A stretch of 64,000 nucleotides of DNA from Nemertoderma westbladi (lineage: Eukaryota > Xenacoelomorpha > Nemertodermatida > Nemertodermatidae): positions 1-64,000 of the forward strand of contig JAUCBJ010002740.1 of assembly GCA_032718475.1 (NCBI GenBank), given 5' to 3'. Position 1 is the stretch's first letter, and each line of letters starts with the position of its first letter. The translations under genes were made by a program, and so were the position numbers. The notes under the pieces are model-generated. The model did not search any database and was not told where the DNA came from. It saw only the letters and a program-made list of their open reading frames with translations. Shown piece by piece: positions 22,091-34,653 of the stretch.

Positions 22091-25000
22091 GTAATTTTCA
22101 CTTCCCACAGAAATGCTGTCATTTATGTGAGTTCTTTTTCACTTCCCTCAGAAATGCTGCCATTTCTGTTGGGTTCTTTTTCACTTCCCACATAAATACT
22201 GTCAGTTCTGTGGGTTCTTTTTCACATCGATCGTAAATGCTGTCTTTTCTGTGGGTTCTTTTTCACTTTGATCAGAAATGACGTCACTTCTGTTTTATTT
22301 TTGCCATTTATGAGGGTTCTTTTTCACTTCCCTCAGAAATGCTGTCATTTATGTGGGTTCTTTGTCACTTCATTCGGAAATGCTCTCATTTCTCTGGGTT
22401 CTTTTTCACTTCCATCAGAAATATCAGAAATGCTGCCATTTCTGTGGGTTATTTTTCACTTATATCAAAAATGCTGCCATTTCTGAGTGTTCTTTATCAC
22501 TTCCCTCAGAAATGCTGTCTTTTCTGTGGGTTCTTTTTCACTTTGATCAGAAATGACGTCATTTCTGTGGGTTCTTTTTCACTTCCCTCAGAAATGCTCT
22601 CATTTAGGAGGGTTATTTTTCACTTATATCAGAAATGCTGTCATTTCTGTGGTTTCTTTTTTACTTCCCTTAGAATGCTATCATTTCTGTGGGCTCTTTT
22701 TCATTTCCCTCAAAAATGCTGCCATTTCTGAGGGTTCTTCTTCACTTCCCTCCGAAATGCTGTCATTTCTGCGGGTTCTCTTTCACTTATATCAGAAATG
22801 CTGTCATTTCTGTGGTTTCTTTTTTACTTCCCTTAGAAATGCTATCATTTCTGTGGGCTCTTTTTCATTTCCCTCAAAAATGCTGCCATTTCTGAGGGTT
22901 CTTCTTCACCTCCCTCCGAAATGCTGTCATTTCTGAGGGTTCTTTTTCACTTCACTCAGAAATACTCTCATTTCTGTGGTTTCTTTTTTACTTCCCTTAG
23001 AAATGCTATCATTTCTGTGGGCTCTTTTTCATTTCCCTCAAAAATGCTGCCATTTCTGAGGGTTCTTTTTCACTTCACTCAGAAATACTCTCATTTCTGT
23101 GGGTTCTTTTCACTTCCCTCAGAAATGCTCTCATTTCTCTGGGATCTTTTTCACTTCCCTCAGAAATGCTGTCATTTCTGTTGGGTTCTTTTTCACTTCC
23201 CACATAAATGCTGTCAGTTCTGTGGGTTCTTTTTCATTTCCCTCAAAAATGCTGCCATTTCTGAGGGTTCTTTTTCACTTCCCACAGAAATGCTCTCATT
23301 TCTGTGGGTTCTCTTTCACTTCGATCTGAAATGCTGTCATTTATGTGGACTCTTTTTCACTTCCCTCAGAAATGCTGTCATTTCTGTTGGGTTCTTTTTC
23401 ACTTCCCACAGAAATGCTCTCATTTCTGTGGGTTCTCTTTCACTTCGATCTGAAATGCTGTCATTTATGTGGACTCTTTTTCACTTCCCTCAGAAATGCT
23501 GTCATTTCTGTTGGGTTCTTTTTCACTTCCCACATAAATGCTGTCAGTTCTGTGGGTTCTTTTTCATTTCCCTCAAAAATGCTGCCATTTCTGAGGGTTC
23601 TTTTTCACTTCCCACAGAAATGCTCTCATTTCTGTGGGTTCTCTTTCACTTCGATCTGAAATGCTGTCATTTATGTGGACTCTTTTTCACTTCCCTCAGA
23701 AATGCTGTCATTTCTGTTGGGTTCTTTTTCACTTCCCACAGAAATGCTCTCATTTCTGTGGGTTCTCTTTCACTTCGATCTGAAATGCTGTCATTTATGT
23801 GGACTCTTTTTCACTTCCCTCAGAAATGCTGTCATTTCTGTTGGGTTCTTTTTCACTTCCCACATAAATGCTGTCAGTTCTGTGGGTTCTTTTTCACATC
23901 GATCGTAAATGCTGTCTTTTCTGTGGGTTCTTTTTCACTTTGATCAGAAATGACGTCACTTCTGTTTTATTTTTGCCATTTATGAGGGTTCTTTTTCACT
24001 TCCCTCAGAAATGCTGTCATTTATGTGGGTTCTTTGTCACTTCATTCGGAAATGCTCTCATTTCTCTGGGTTCTTTTTCACTTCCCACATAAATGCTGTC
24101 AGTTCTGTGGGTTCTTTTTCACATCGATCGTAAATGCTGTCTTTTCTGTGGGTTCTTTTTCACTTTGATCAGAAATGACGTCACTTCTGTTTTATTTTTG
24201 CCATTTATGAGGGTTCTTTTTCACTTCCCTCAGAAATGCTGTCATTTATGTGGGTTCTTTGTCACTTCATTCGGAAATGCTCTCATTTCTCTGGGTTCTT
24301 TTTCACTTCCCACATAAATGCTGTCAGTTCTGTGGGTTCTTTTTCACATCGATCGTAAATGCTGTCTTTTCTGTGGGTTCTTTTTCACTTTGATCAGAAA
24401 TGACGTCACTTCTGTTTTATTTTTGCCATTTATGAGGGTTCTTTTTCACTTCCCTCAGAAATGCTGTCATTTATGTGGGTTCTTTGTCACTTCATTCGGA
24501 AATGCTCTCATTTCTCTGGGTTCTTTTTCACTTCCCACATAAATGCTGTCAGTTCTGTGGGTTCTTTTTCACATCGATCGTAAATGCTGTCTTTTCTGTG
24601 GGTTCTTTTTCACTTTGATCAGAAATGACGTCACTTCTGTTTTATTTTTGCCATTTATGAGGGTTCTTTTTCACTTCCCTCAGAAATGCTGTCATTTATG
24701 TGGGTTCTTTGTCACTTCATTCGGAAATGCTCTCATTTCTCTGGGTTCTTTTTCACTTCCCACATAAATGCTGTCAGTTCTGTGGGTTCTTTTTCACATC
24801 GATCGTAAATGCTGTCTTTTCTGTGGGTTCTTTTTCACTTTGATCAGAAATGACGTCACTTCTGTTTTATTTTTGCCATTTATGAGGGTTCTTTTTCACT
24901 TCCCTCAGAAATGCTGTCATTTATGTGGGTTCTTTGTCACTTCATTCGGAAATGCTCTCATTTCTCTGGGTTCTTTTTCACTTCCCACATAAATGCTGTC

Positions 25001-26834
25001 AGTTCTGTGGGTTCTTTTTCACATCGATCGTAAATGCTGTCTTTTCTGTGGGTTCTTTTTCACTTTGATCAGAAATGACGTCACTTCTGTTTTATTTTTG
25101 CCATTTATGAGGGTTCTTTTTCACTTCCCTCAGAAATGCTGTCATTTATGTGGGTTCTTTGTCACTTCATTCGGAAATGCTCTCATTTCTCTGGGTTCTT
25201 TTTCACTTCCCACATAAATGCTGTCAGTTCTGTGGGTTCTTTTTCACATCGATCGTAAATGCTGTCTTTTCTGTGGGTTCTTTTTCACTTTGATCAGAAA
25301 TGACGTCACTTCTGTTTTATTTTTGCCATTTATGTGGGTTCTTTGTCACTTCATTCGGAAATGCTCTCATTTCTCTGGGTTCTTTTTCACTTCCATCAGA
25401 AATATCAGAAATGCTGCCATTTCTGTGGGTTATTTTTCACTTATATCAAAAATGCTGCCATTTCTGAGTGTTCTTTATCACTTCCCTCAGAAATGCTGTC
25501 TTTTCTGTGGGTTCTTTTTCACTTTGATCAGAAATGACGTCATTTCTGTGGGTTCTTTTTCACTTCCCTCAGAAATGCTGTCATTTATGTGGGTTCTTTG
25601 TCACTTCATTCGGAAATGCTCTCATTTCTCTGGGTTCTTTTTCACTTCCATCAGAAATATCAGAAATGCTGCCATTTCTGTGGGTTATTTTTCACTTATA
25701 TCAAAAATGCTGCCATTTCTGAGTGTTCTTTATCACTTCCCTCAGAAATGCTGTCTTTTCTGTGGGTTCTTTTTCACTTTGATCAGAAATGACGTCATTT
25801 CTGTGGGTTCTTTTTCACTTCCCTCAGAAATGCTCTCATTTAGGAGGGTTATTTTTCACTTATATCAGAAATGCTGTCATTTCTGTGGTTTCTTTTTTAC
25901 TTCCCTTAGAAATGCTATCATTTCTGTGGGCTCTTTTTCATTTCCCTCAAAAATGCTGCCATTTCTGAGGGTTCTTCTTCACTTCCCTCCGAAATGCTGT
26001 CATTTCTGAGGGTTCTTTTTCACTTCACTCAGAAATACTCTCATTTCTGTGGTTTCTTTTTTACTTCCCTTAGAAATGCTATCATTTCTGTGGGCTCTTT
26101 TTCATTTCCCTCAAAAATGCTGCCATTTCTGAGGGTTCTTTTTCACTTCACTCAGAAATACTCTCATTTCTGTGGGTTCTTTTCACTTCCCTCAGAAATG
26201 CTCTCATTTCTCTGGGTTCTTTTTCACTTCCCTCAGAAATGCTCTCATATCTGTGGGTTATTTTTCACTTATATCAAAAATGATGCCATTTCTGCGGGTT
26301 CTTTTTCACTTTGATCAGAAATGACGTCATTTCTGTGGGTTCTTTTTCACTTCCCTTAGAAATGCTGTCATTTATGTGGGTTCTTTTTCACTTCCCTCAG
26401 AAATGCTCTCATTTCTGTGCGTTCTTTTTCACTGTGATCTGAAATGCTGTCATTTCTGCGGATTCTCCTTCACTTATATCAGAAATGCTGTCATTTCTGC
26501 GGTTTCTTTTTCACTTCCACTTCCCTCAGAAATACTGCCATATATGAGGGTTCTTTTTCACTTATATCAGAAATGCTGTCATTTCTGTGGTTTCTTTTTC
26601 ACTTCCCTTAGAAATACTATCATTTCTGTGGGTTCTTTGTCACTTCCCTCGGAAATGCTCTCATTTCTCCGGGTTATTTTTCACTTATATCAAAAATGAT
26701 GCCATTTCTGCGGGTTCTTTTTCACTTTGATCAGAAATGACGTCATTTCTGTGGGTTCTTTTTCACTTCCCTTAGAAATGCTGCCATTTCTGAGGGTTCT
26801 TCTTCACTTCCCTCAGAAATGCTGTCATTTCTGT
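22091..26834 (+). repeat. 41-bp minisatellite, block 1 (about 115 units)
   Basis: Tandem 41-bp units; most contain CAGAAATGctgtCATTTCTG, a perfect 8-bp inverted repeat with a 4-nt spacer, followed by tgggttctttttcacttcc. Variants (cataaatg...cagttctg, cgtaaatg...cttttctg) occur in ordered blocks. The long plus-strand open frames here (up to about 340 codons) arise because the unit lacks stops in register. Confidence 0.97.
23868..25217 (+). repeat. 225-bp higher-order repeat, six copies
   Basis: Within the 41-bp array, a 225-bp block (five to six basic units, one truncated) is repeated six times with identical translated content, plus partial copies at about 22190-22390 and from 25218. The register shift from 41-bp multiples marks it as one recently amplified segment. 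Confidence 0.93.
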
Positions 26835-27474
26835 GTGTAGAATTCTGAAGAAATTTTTGCATTAATCGGATCACTTATTCACTTAATATACAACGGTTCG
26901 AATACACATGCGTCTCCAGGGTTACTCCCTTGCGCCATACTTAATCATCATTGTGGTGGATTATATTTTACGCATTTCCTTAGACCATCATAATAAAGAT
27001 GATAAGGGTGATGATATATATATACCCTATTGGCTCCAGAAGTCGAGGAAATCCAGCCAAGCACATTACTGATCTCGAAATTGCTGAGTACTTAGGAGTA
27101 CTTTTAGAATCACCGGCTCCTTAGTTCATTGGAGCAAGCTGCTTCTACTGTCCGATGAACTTTTAGAAGTTTTTTTTTAACTCAATGAAGACCAAAAATT
27201 TTGTCATTCAACTTAAAAGTCCCCAGGAAATTTCTCACCATATGTGCATAATCTATAAGTTTGATTTGTTTGAGCATGTGGGTGACTTCTGCTACTTTGG
27301 ACAGCATTGACGGTACTGTACAGAGTTTCGAAGTCATAGATTACATCCGAATCTTAAGGTTCGATTATTTAAACTGGCAAGTTATGTTGGGTTCTAACTG
27401 CTGAGGACAATATTCTCTGGATGCTCACATACTGCATAGAAAACCACGCTACTGTAGTTTCATATTGTCAAGTA
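26835..27474. other. Spacer between minisatellite and SINE
   Basis: Unique-looking sequence with a short tatata tract near 27016. I searched it for an acceptor and cysteine-rich exon to pair with the exon at 22017 and saw none. Confidence 0.45.
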
Positions 27475-27488
27475 CAATTAGTACATTT

Positions 27489-27750
27489 AAAGGAGCAGCT
27501 TGGTCTAGTGGTGACATTACTGTGCTTCCGATTAGGGAGCCCGGGTTCGATCCCTAGATGGGGCAGCACTGTTTGGGCACAGTGCTTTAAATGCTGCAGC
27601 CTAGCCCAACCCCTGCTTTCATCCTTCAGTGGTCGATAAATGGGAACCAAGGCAACTTGGGAAACAGAGTGGAAGGGTTTACTGTGGAAGATCACCCATG
27701 GTGGTGAACAGGCATTCCTTCGCTTAACGAGCCTAAAAGATTCTCCCATT
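27489..27750 (+). mobile_element. tRNA-derived SINE with 14-bp target-site duplication
   Basis: The head has an A box (agcttggtctagtggtgac, 27497-27515) and a B box (gggttcgatccc, 27543-27554). A 3' body follows, ending near gattctcccatt. A perfect direct repeat caattagtacattt flanks it at 27475-27488 and 27751-27764, the mark of LINE-assisted insertion. The segment 27659-27720 is the sequence from which the 63-bp array at 32615-34490 is built, in the opposite orientation. The minus-strand open frame here (27468-27749) is a by-product, not a gene. Confidence 0.93.
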
Positions 27751-27764
27751 CAATTAGTACATTT

Positions 27765-28023
27765 CCAACCGGAACCTATACAGTATTTCTGTGAGGTATC
27801 TCATTGGTCCCCCCAAGCACTTGAATAGAGCCGCCTCCGTTTCGCATGACATTGCTGTCTCCGTGAAGACCATTCTGTGCACAATCTTGTGCTTTGGCAA
27901 TTTTATGGAGAAAATAAGCATGGCGGACTGCCCATGATTATTTTGAAGCGCCTCATAAAGATTTTGAGTTTTTAGTTTTTAGAGTTTTTGATTGACGGTT
28001 TTTGATAGCCCTTGATATAAATT
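27765..28023. other. Spacer before duplicated block 2
   Basis: No gene or repeat recognised. Confidence 0.4.
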
Positions 28024-28319
28024 GGAACGACGGCAGATGACAGTTTCCCAGGATGAAGTAAGCAAGCTTAACATACAGATACCATTATTTCATCCGTTGC
28101 CATGTACAACATTCAAGGATGAAGCCCATTTTCTAATAATCGTAAGCCTTTTCTACGTATTAGTCATCATCTGGTACTTTACATAGACCTAAGCTTACTA
28201 CGATGACAATAAAATTTTACATCCGAACATACGAATCTATCATTTGTATTGTACAAGAGATTATAGTAGGATTAACATCTGGTGTATTGTAGGATTATAC
28301 ACTAAAGATAGGTGGAACG
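28024..28319 (+). repeat. Upstream flank of duplicated block, copy 2
   Basis: Near-identical to 21723-22016, with a few substitutions (for example cagatacc for cgatacc), and followed by the same exon and the same minisatellite. The two blocks lie about 6.3 kb apart in direct orientation. Confidence 0.9.
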
Positions 28320-28378
28320 ATGAAAAATAGTTCACTTTGTCTTATTTTGATATCGGCGTTGTTGTCAGAAAACCAAAG
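28320..28378 (+). CDS. Putative signal-peptide first exon, copy 2
   Basis: Same 59-base sequence and same gtaagt donor as 22017-22075. Preservation of the frame and the splice site in both copies is consistent with function or with recent duplication. No phase-compatible second exon could be identified downstream in this window. Confidence 0.5.
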
Positions 28379-28391
28379 GTAAGTTCTCCAA

Positions 28392-31300
28392 ATGTAATTT
28401 TCACTTCCCACAGAAATGCTCTCATTTCTGTGGGTTCTCTTTCACTTCGATCTGAAATGCTGTCATTTATGTGGACTCTTTTTCACTTCCCTCAGAAATG
28501 CTGTCAGTTCTGTGGGTTCTTTTTCACTTCCCACAGAAATGCTCTCATTTCTGTGGGTTCTCTTTCACTTCGATCTGAAATGCTGTCATTTATGTGGACT
28601 CTTTTTCACTTCCCACATAAATGCTGTCAGTTCTGTGGGTTCTTTTTCACATCGATCGTGAATGCTGTCTTTTCTGTGGGTTCTTTTTCACTTTGATCAG
28701 AAATGACGTCACTTCTGTTTTATTTTTGCCATTTATGAGGGTTCTTTTTCACTTCCCTCAGAAATGCTGTCATTTCTGTTGGGTTCTTTTTCACTTCCCA
28801 CAGAAATGCTCTCATTTCTGTGGGTTCTCTTTCACTTCGATCTGAAATGCTGTCATTTATGTGGACTCTTTTTCACTTCCCTCAGAAATGCTGTCATTTC
28901 TGTTGGGTTCTTTTTCACTTCCCACATAAATGCTGTCAGTTCTGTGGGATCTTTTTCACATCGATCGTAAATGCTGTCTTTTCTGTAGGTTATTTTTCAC
29001 TTTGATCAGAAATGACGTCATTTCTGTTTTATTTTTGCCATTTATGAGGGTTCTTTTTCACTTCCCTCAGAAATGCTGTCATTTCTCTGGGTTCTTTTTT
29101 ACTTCCCTCAGAAATGCTGCCATTTCCGAGTTCTTTTTCACTTCCATCAGAAATATCAAAAATGCTGCCATTTCTGTGGGTTATTTTCCACTTATATCAG
29201 AAATGCTGCCATTTCTGAGTGTTCTTTTTCACTTCCTCAGAAATGCTGTCATTTCTGTTGGGTTCTTTTTCACTTCCCACATAAATGCTGTCAGTTCTGT
29301 GGGTTCTTTTTCACATCGATCGTGAATGCTGTCTTTTCTGTGGGTTCTTTTTCTCTTTGATCAGAAATGACGTCATTTCTGTGGGTTCTTTTTCACTTCC
29401 CTCAGAAATGCTCTCATTTCTGAGGGTTCTTTTTCACTTCCCTCAGAAATGCTCTCATTTCTGTGGGTTCTTTTTCACTTATATCAAAAATGCTGCCATT
29501 TCTGAGGCTTCTTTTTCAATTACGTCAGAAATACTGCCCTTTATGAGGGTTCTTTTTCACCTCCCTCAGAAATGCTGTCATTTATGTGGGTTCTTTGTCA
29601 CTTTCCTCAGAAATATCAAAAATGCTGCCATTTCTGTGGGTTCTTTTTCACTTCCCACAGAAATGCTCTCATTTCTGTGGGTTCTTTTTCACTTATATCA
29701 GAAATGCTGCCATTTCTGAGTGTTCTTTTTCACTCCCACAGAAATGCTGTCATTTATGTGGACTCTTTTTCACTTCCTCAGAAATGCTGTCATTTCTGTT
29801 GGGTTCTTTTTCACTTCCCACATAAATGCTGTCAGTTCTGTGGGTTCTTTTTCACTTCCCTCAGAAATGCTGTCATTTCTGTTGGGTTCTTTTTCACTTC
29901 CCACATAAATGCTGTCAGTTCTGTGGGATCTTTTTCACATCGATCGTAAATGCTGTCTTTTCTGTAGGTTATTTTTCACTTTGATCAGAAATGACGTCAT
30001 TTCTGTTTTATTTTTGCCATTTATGAGGGTTCTTTTTCACTTCCCTCAGAAATGCTGTCATTTCTCTGGGTTCTTTTTTACTTCCCTCAGAAATGCTGCC
30101 ATTTCCGAGTTCTTTTTCACTTCCATCAGAAATATCAAAAATGCTGCCATTTCTGTGGGTTATTTTCCACTTATATCAGAAATGCTGCCATTTCTGAGTG
30201 TTCTTTTTCACTTCCTCAGAAATGCTGTCATTTCTGTTGGGTTCTTTTTCACTTCCCACATAAATGCTGTCAGTTCTGTGGGTTCTTTTTCACATCGATC
30301 GTGAATGCTGTCTTTTCTGTGGGTTCTTTTTCTCTTTGATCAGAAATGACGTCATTTCTCTGGGTTCTTTTTTACTTCCCTCAGAAATGCTGCCATTTCC
30401 GAGTTCTTTTTCACTTCCATCAGAAATATCAAAAATGCTGCCATTTCTGTGGGTTATTTTCCACTTATATCAGAAATGCTGCCATTTCTGAGTGTTCTTT
30501 TTCACTTCCTCAGAAATGCTGTCATTTCTGTTGGGTTCTTTTTCACTTCCCACATAAATGCTGTCAGTTCTGTGGGTTCTTTTTCACATCGATCGTGAAT
30601 GCTGTCTTTTCTGTGGGTTCTTTTTCTCTTTGATCAGAAATGCTGTCATTTATGTGGGTTCTTTGTCACTTTCCTCAGAAATATCAAAAATGCTGCCATT
30701 TCTGTGGGTTCTTTTTCACTTCCCACAGAAATGCTCTCATTTCTGTGGGTTCTTTTTCACTTCCCACAGAAATGCTCTCATTTCTGTGGGTTTTTTTTCA
30801 CTTATATCAGAAATGCTGCCATTTCTGAGTGTTCTTTTTCACTTCCCTCAGAAATGCTGTCATTTCTGTTGGGTTCTTTTTCACTTCCCACATAAATGCT
30901 GTCAGTTCTGTGGGTTCTTTTTCACTTCCCACAGAAATGCTCTCATTTCTGTGGGTTCTTTTTCACTTCCCACAGAAATGCTCTCATTTCTGTGGGTTCT
31001 CTTTCACTTCGATCTGAAATGCTGTCATTTATGTGGACTCTTTTTCACTTCCTCAGAAATGCTGTCATTTCTGTTGGGTTCTTTTTCACTTCCCACATAA
31101 ATGCTGTCAGTTCTGTGGGTTCTTTTTCACATCGATCGTGAATGCTGTCTTTTCTGTGGGTTCTTTTTCACTTCCTCAGAAATGCTGTCATTTCTGTTGG
31201 GTTCTTTTTCACTTCCCACATAAATGCTGTCAGTTCTGTGGGTTCTTTTTCACATCGATCGTGAATGCTGTCTTTTCTGTGGGTTCTTTTTCACTTTGAT

Positions 31301-32614
31301 CAGAAATGACGTCATTTCTGTGGGTTCTTTTTCACTTCCCTCAGAAATGCTCTCATTTCTGTGGGTTCTTTTTCACCTCCCTCAGAAATGCTGTCATTTA
31401 TGTGGGTTCTTTTTCACTTCCTCAGAAATGCTGTCATTTCTGTTGGGTTCTTTTTCACTTCCCACATAAATGCTGTCAGTTCTGTGGGTTCTTTTTCACT
31501 TCCCACATAAATGCTGTCAGTTCTGTGGGTTCTTTTTCACATCGATCGTGAATGCTGTCTTTTCTGTGGGTTCTTTTTCACTTCCCACAGAAATGCTCTC
31601 ATTTCTGTGGGTTCTTTTTCACTTCCCACAGAAATGCTCTCATTTCTGTGGGTTCTCTTTCACTTCGATCTGAAATGCTGTCATTTATGTGGACTCTTTT
31701 TCACTTCCTCAGAAATGCTGTCATTTCTGTTGGGTTCTTTTTCACTTCCCACATAAATGCTGTCAGTTCTGTGGGTTCTTTTTCACATCGATCGTGAATG
31801 CTGTCTTTTCTGTGGGTTCTTTTTCACTTTGATCAGAAATGACGTCATTTCTGTGGGTTCTTTTTCACTTCCCTCAGAAATGCTCTCATTTCTGTGGGTT
31901 CTTTTTCACTTCCCTCAGAAATGCTCTCATTTCTGTGGGTTCTTTTTCACCTCCCTCAGAAATGCTGCCATTTCTGTGGGTTCTTTTTCACTTATATCAA
32001 AAATGCTGCCAATTCTGAGTATTCTTTTTCACTTCCCTCAGAAATGCTCTCATTTCTCTAGGTTCTTTTTCACTTCCCTCAGAAATGCTGCCATTTCTGA
32101 GGGTTCTTTTTCACTTTCCTCAGAAATATCAAAAATGCTGCCATTTCTCTGGGTTCTTTTTCACTTATATCAAAAATGCTGCCAATTCTGAGTATTCTTT
32201 TTCGCTTCCCTCAGAAATGCTGTCATTTCTGTGGGTTCTTTTTCACTTCACTCAGAAATACTCTCATTTCTGTGGTTTCTTTTTTACTTCCCTTAGAAAT
32301 GCTATCATTTCTGTGGGCTCTTTTTCATTTCCCTCAAAAATTCTGCCATTTCTGAGGGTTCTTTTCACTTCCCTCAGAAACACTGCCATTTCTGAGGGTT
32401 CTTTTTCACTTCCCTCAGAAATGCTGTCATTTCTGAGGGTTCTTTTTCACTTCCTTCAGAAATGCTGTCATTTATGTGGGTTCGTTGTCACTTCATTCGG
32501 AAATGCACCCATTTCTGTGGGTTATTTTTCACTTCCCTCGGAAATGCTCTCATTTCTGTGGGGTCTTTTTCACTTCCCTCAGAAATGCTCTCATTTCTCT
32601 GGGTTCGTTTTCAC
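28392..32614 (+). repeat. 41-bp minisatellite, block 2 (about 103 units)
   Basis: Same unit family and same 8-bp inverted-repeat core as block 1, with a different internal order. A segment at about 29046-29360 is repeated at about 30025-30339 (979-bp shift) and partly again from 30346. It abuts the 63-bp array directly at about 32614. Confidence 0.97.
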
Positions 32615-34490
32615 TGTTCACCACCATGGGTGATCTTCCACAGTAAGCCCGTCCACTCTGTTTCCTAAAGGAATGCCTGTTCACCACCATGGGTGATCTT
32701 CCACAGTAAACCCTTCCACTCTGTTTCCTAAAGGAATGCCTGTTCACCACCATTGGTGATCTTCCACAGTAAACCCTTCCACTCTGTTTCCTAAAGGAAT
32801 GCCTGTTCACCACTATGGGTGATCTTCCACAGTAAACCCTTCCACTCTGTTTCCTAAAGGAATGCCTGTTCACCACCGTGGGTGATCTTCCACAATAAAC
32901 CCTTCCACTCTGTTTCCTAAAGGAATGCCTGTTCACCACCATGGGTTATCTTCCACAATAAACACTTCCACTCTGTTTCCTAAAGGAATGCCTGTTCACC
33001 ACCATGGGTGATCTTCCACAATAAACCCTTCCACTCTGTTTCCTAAAGGAATGCCTGTTCACCACCATGGGTGATCTTCCACAATAAACCCTTCCACTCT
33101 GTTTCCTAAAGGAATGCCTGTTCACCACCATGGGTGATCTTCCACAGTAAACCCTTCCACTCTGTTTCCTAAAGGAATGCCTGTTCACCACCATGGGTGA
33201 TCTTCCACAATAAACCCTTCCACTCTGTTTCCTAAAGGAATGCCTGTTCACCACCATGGGTGATCTTCCACAATAAACCCTTCCACTCTGTTTCCTAAAG
33301 GAATGCCTGTTCACCACCATGGGTGATCTTCCACAATAAACCCTTCCACTCTGTTTCCTAAAGGAATGCCTGTTCACCACCATGGGTGATCTTCCACAAT
33401 AAACCCTTCCACTCTGTTTCCTAAAGGAATGCCTGTTCACCACCATGGGTGATCTTCCACAGTAAACCCTTCCACTCTGTTTCCTAAAGGAATGCCTGTT
33501 CACCACCATGGGTGATCTTCCACAATAAACCCTTCCACTCTGTTTCCTAAAGGAATGCCTGTTCACCACCATGGGTGATCTTCCACAGTAAACCCTTCCA
33601 CTCTGTTTCCTAAAGGAATGCCTGTTCACCACCATGGGTGATCTTCCACAATAAACCCTTCCACTCTGTTTCCTAAAGGAATGCCTGTTCACCACCATGG
33701 GTGATCTTCCACAATAAACCCTTCCACTCTGTTTCCTAAAGGAATGCCTGTTCACCACCATGGGTGATCTTCCACAATAAACCCTTCCACTCTGTTTCCT
33801 AAAGGAATGCCTGTTCACCACCATGGGTGATCTTCCACAATAAACCCTTCCACTCTGTTTCCTAAAGGAATGCCTGTTCACCACCATGGGTGATCTTCCA
33901 CAATAAACCTTTCCACTCTGTTTCCTAAAGGAATGCCTGTTCACCACCATGGGTGATCTTCCACAATAAACCCTTCCACTCTGTTTCCTAAAGGAATGCC
34001 TGTTCACCACCATGGGTGATCTTCCACAGTAAACCCTTCCACTCTGTTTCCTAAAGGAATGCCTGTTCACCACCATGGGTGATCTTCCACAATAAACCCT
34101 TCCACTCTGTTTCCTAAAGGAATGCCTGTTCACCACCATGGGTGATCTTCCACAATAAACCCTTCCACTCTGTTTCCTAAGGGAATGCCTGTTCACCACC
34201 ATGGGTAATCTTCCACAATAAACCCTTCCATTCTGTTTCATAAAGGAATGCATGTTCACCACCATGGGTGATCTTCCACAGTAAACCCTTCCACTCTGTT
34301 TCCTAAAGGAGTGCCTGTTCACCACCATGGGTGATCTTCCACAATAAACCCTTCCACTCTGTTTCCTAAAGGAGTGCCTGTCCACCACCATGGGTGATCT
34401 TCCACAATAAACCCTTCCACTCTGTTTCCTAAAGGAGTGCCTGTTCACCACCATGGGTGATCTTCCACAATAAACTCATCCACTCTGTTT
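32615..34490 (-). repeat. 63-bp satellite derived from a SINE tail (about 30 units)
   Basis: Thirty or so 63-bp units of high identity. The reverse complement of a unit contains gaaacagagtggaagggttt and gatcacccatggtggtgaa, matching SINE bases 27659-27720 nearly end to end. Unit length is 21 codons, so the minus strand stays open for 502 codons; this is an artefact, not a protein gene. No tRNA-like SINE head is present at either end. Confidence 0.95.
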
Positions 34491-34497
34491 CCTGATA

Positions 34498-34653
34498 GGC
34501 AGGTTCCATACAGACTACTACTCACTATTCAAGGGCGTAATTGTCATTACGATTACAATACAAAATCAAGGATGTGTTCTAGAATTATTTATAATTATTT
34601 TGTATTGTATTATGCGATTTGAGTAGTAGTGAGTAGTCTGTGTGAACACTGCC
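34498..34653. mobile_element. Short inverted-repeat element, 156 bp
   Basis: The ends are ggcaggttccatacagacta and agtctgtgtgaacactgcc. They are imperfect inverted repeats of about 30 bp, and the interior (acaatacaaaat with attttgtattgta) is also complementary, so almost the whole element can fold. It sits exactly at the distal end of the 63-bp array. Confidence 0.8.

Noticed and set aside
22921..23943. 340-codon plus-strand open frame rich in Phe, Cys and Ser
   Set aside because: It consists only of 41-bp minisatellite units read in register (41 residues per three units). Similar frames occur in all registers of the array, so it is a repeat artefact.
27468..27749. Minus-strand 93-codon open frame
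   Set aside because: It lies exactly over the SINE defined by its boxes and 14-bp target duplication.
32946..34454. 502-codon minus-strand open frame of 21-residue repeats
   Set aside because: The unit is 63 bp of SINE-tail sequence, a multiple of three without stops. There is no leader, no non-repeat domain and no splice context.
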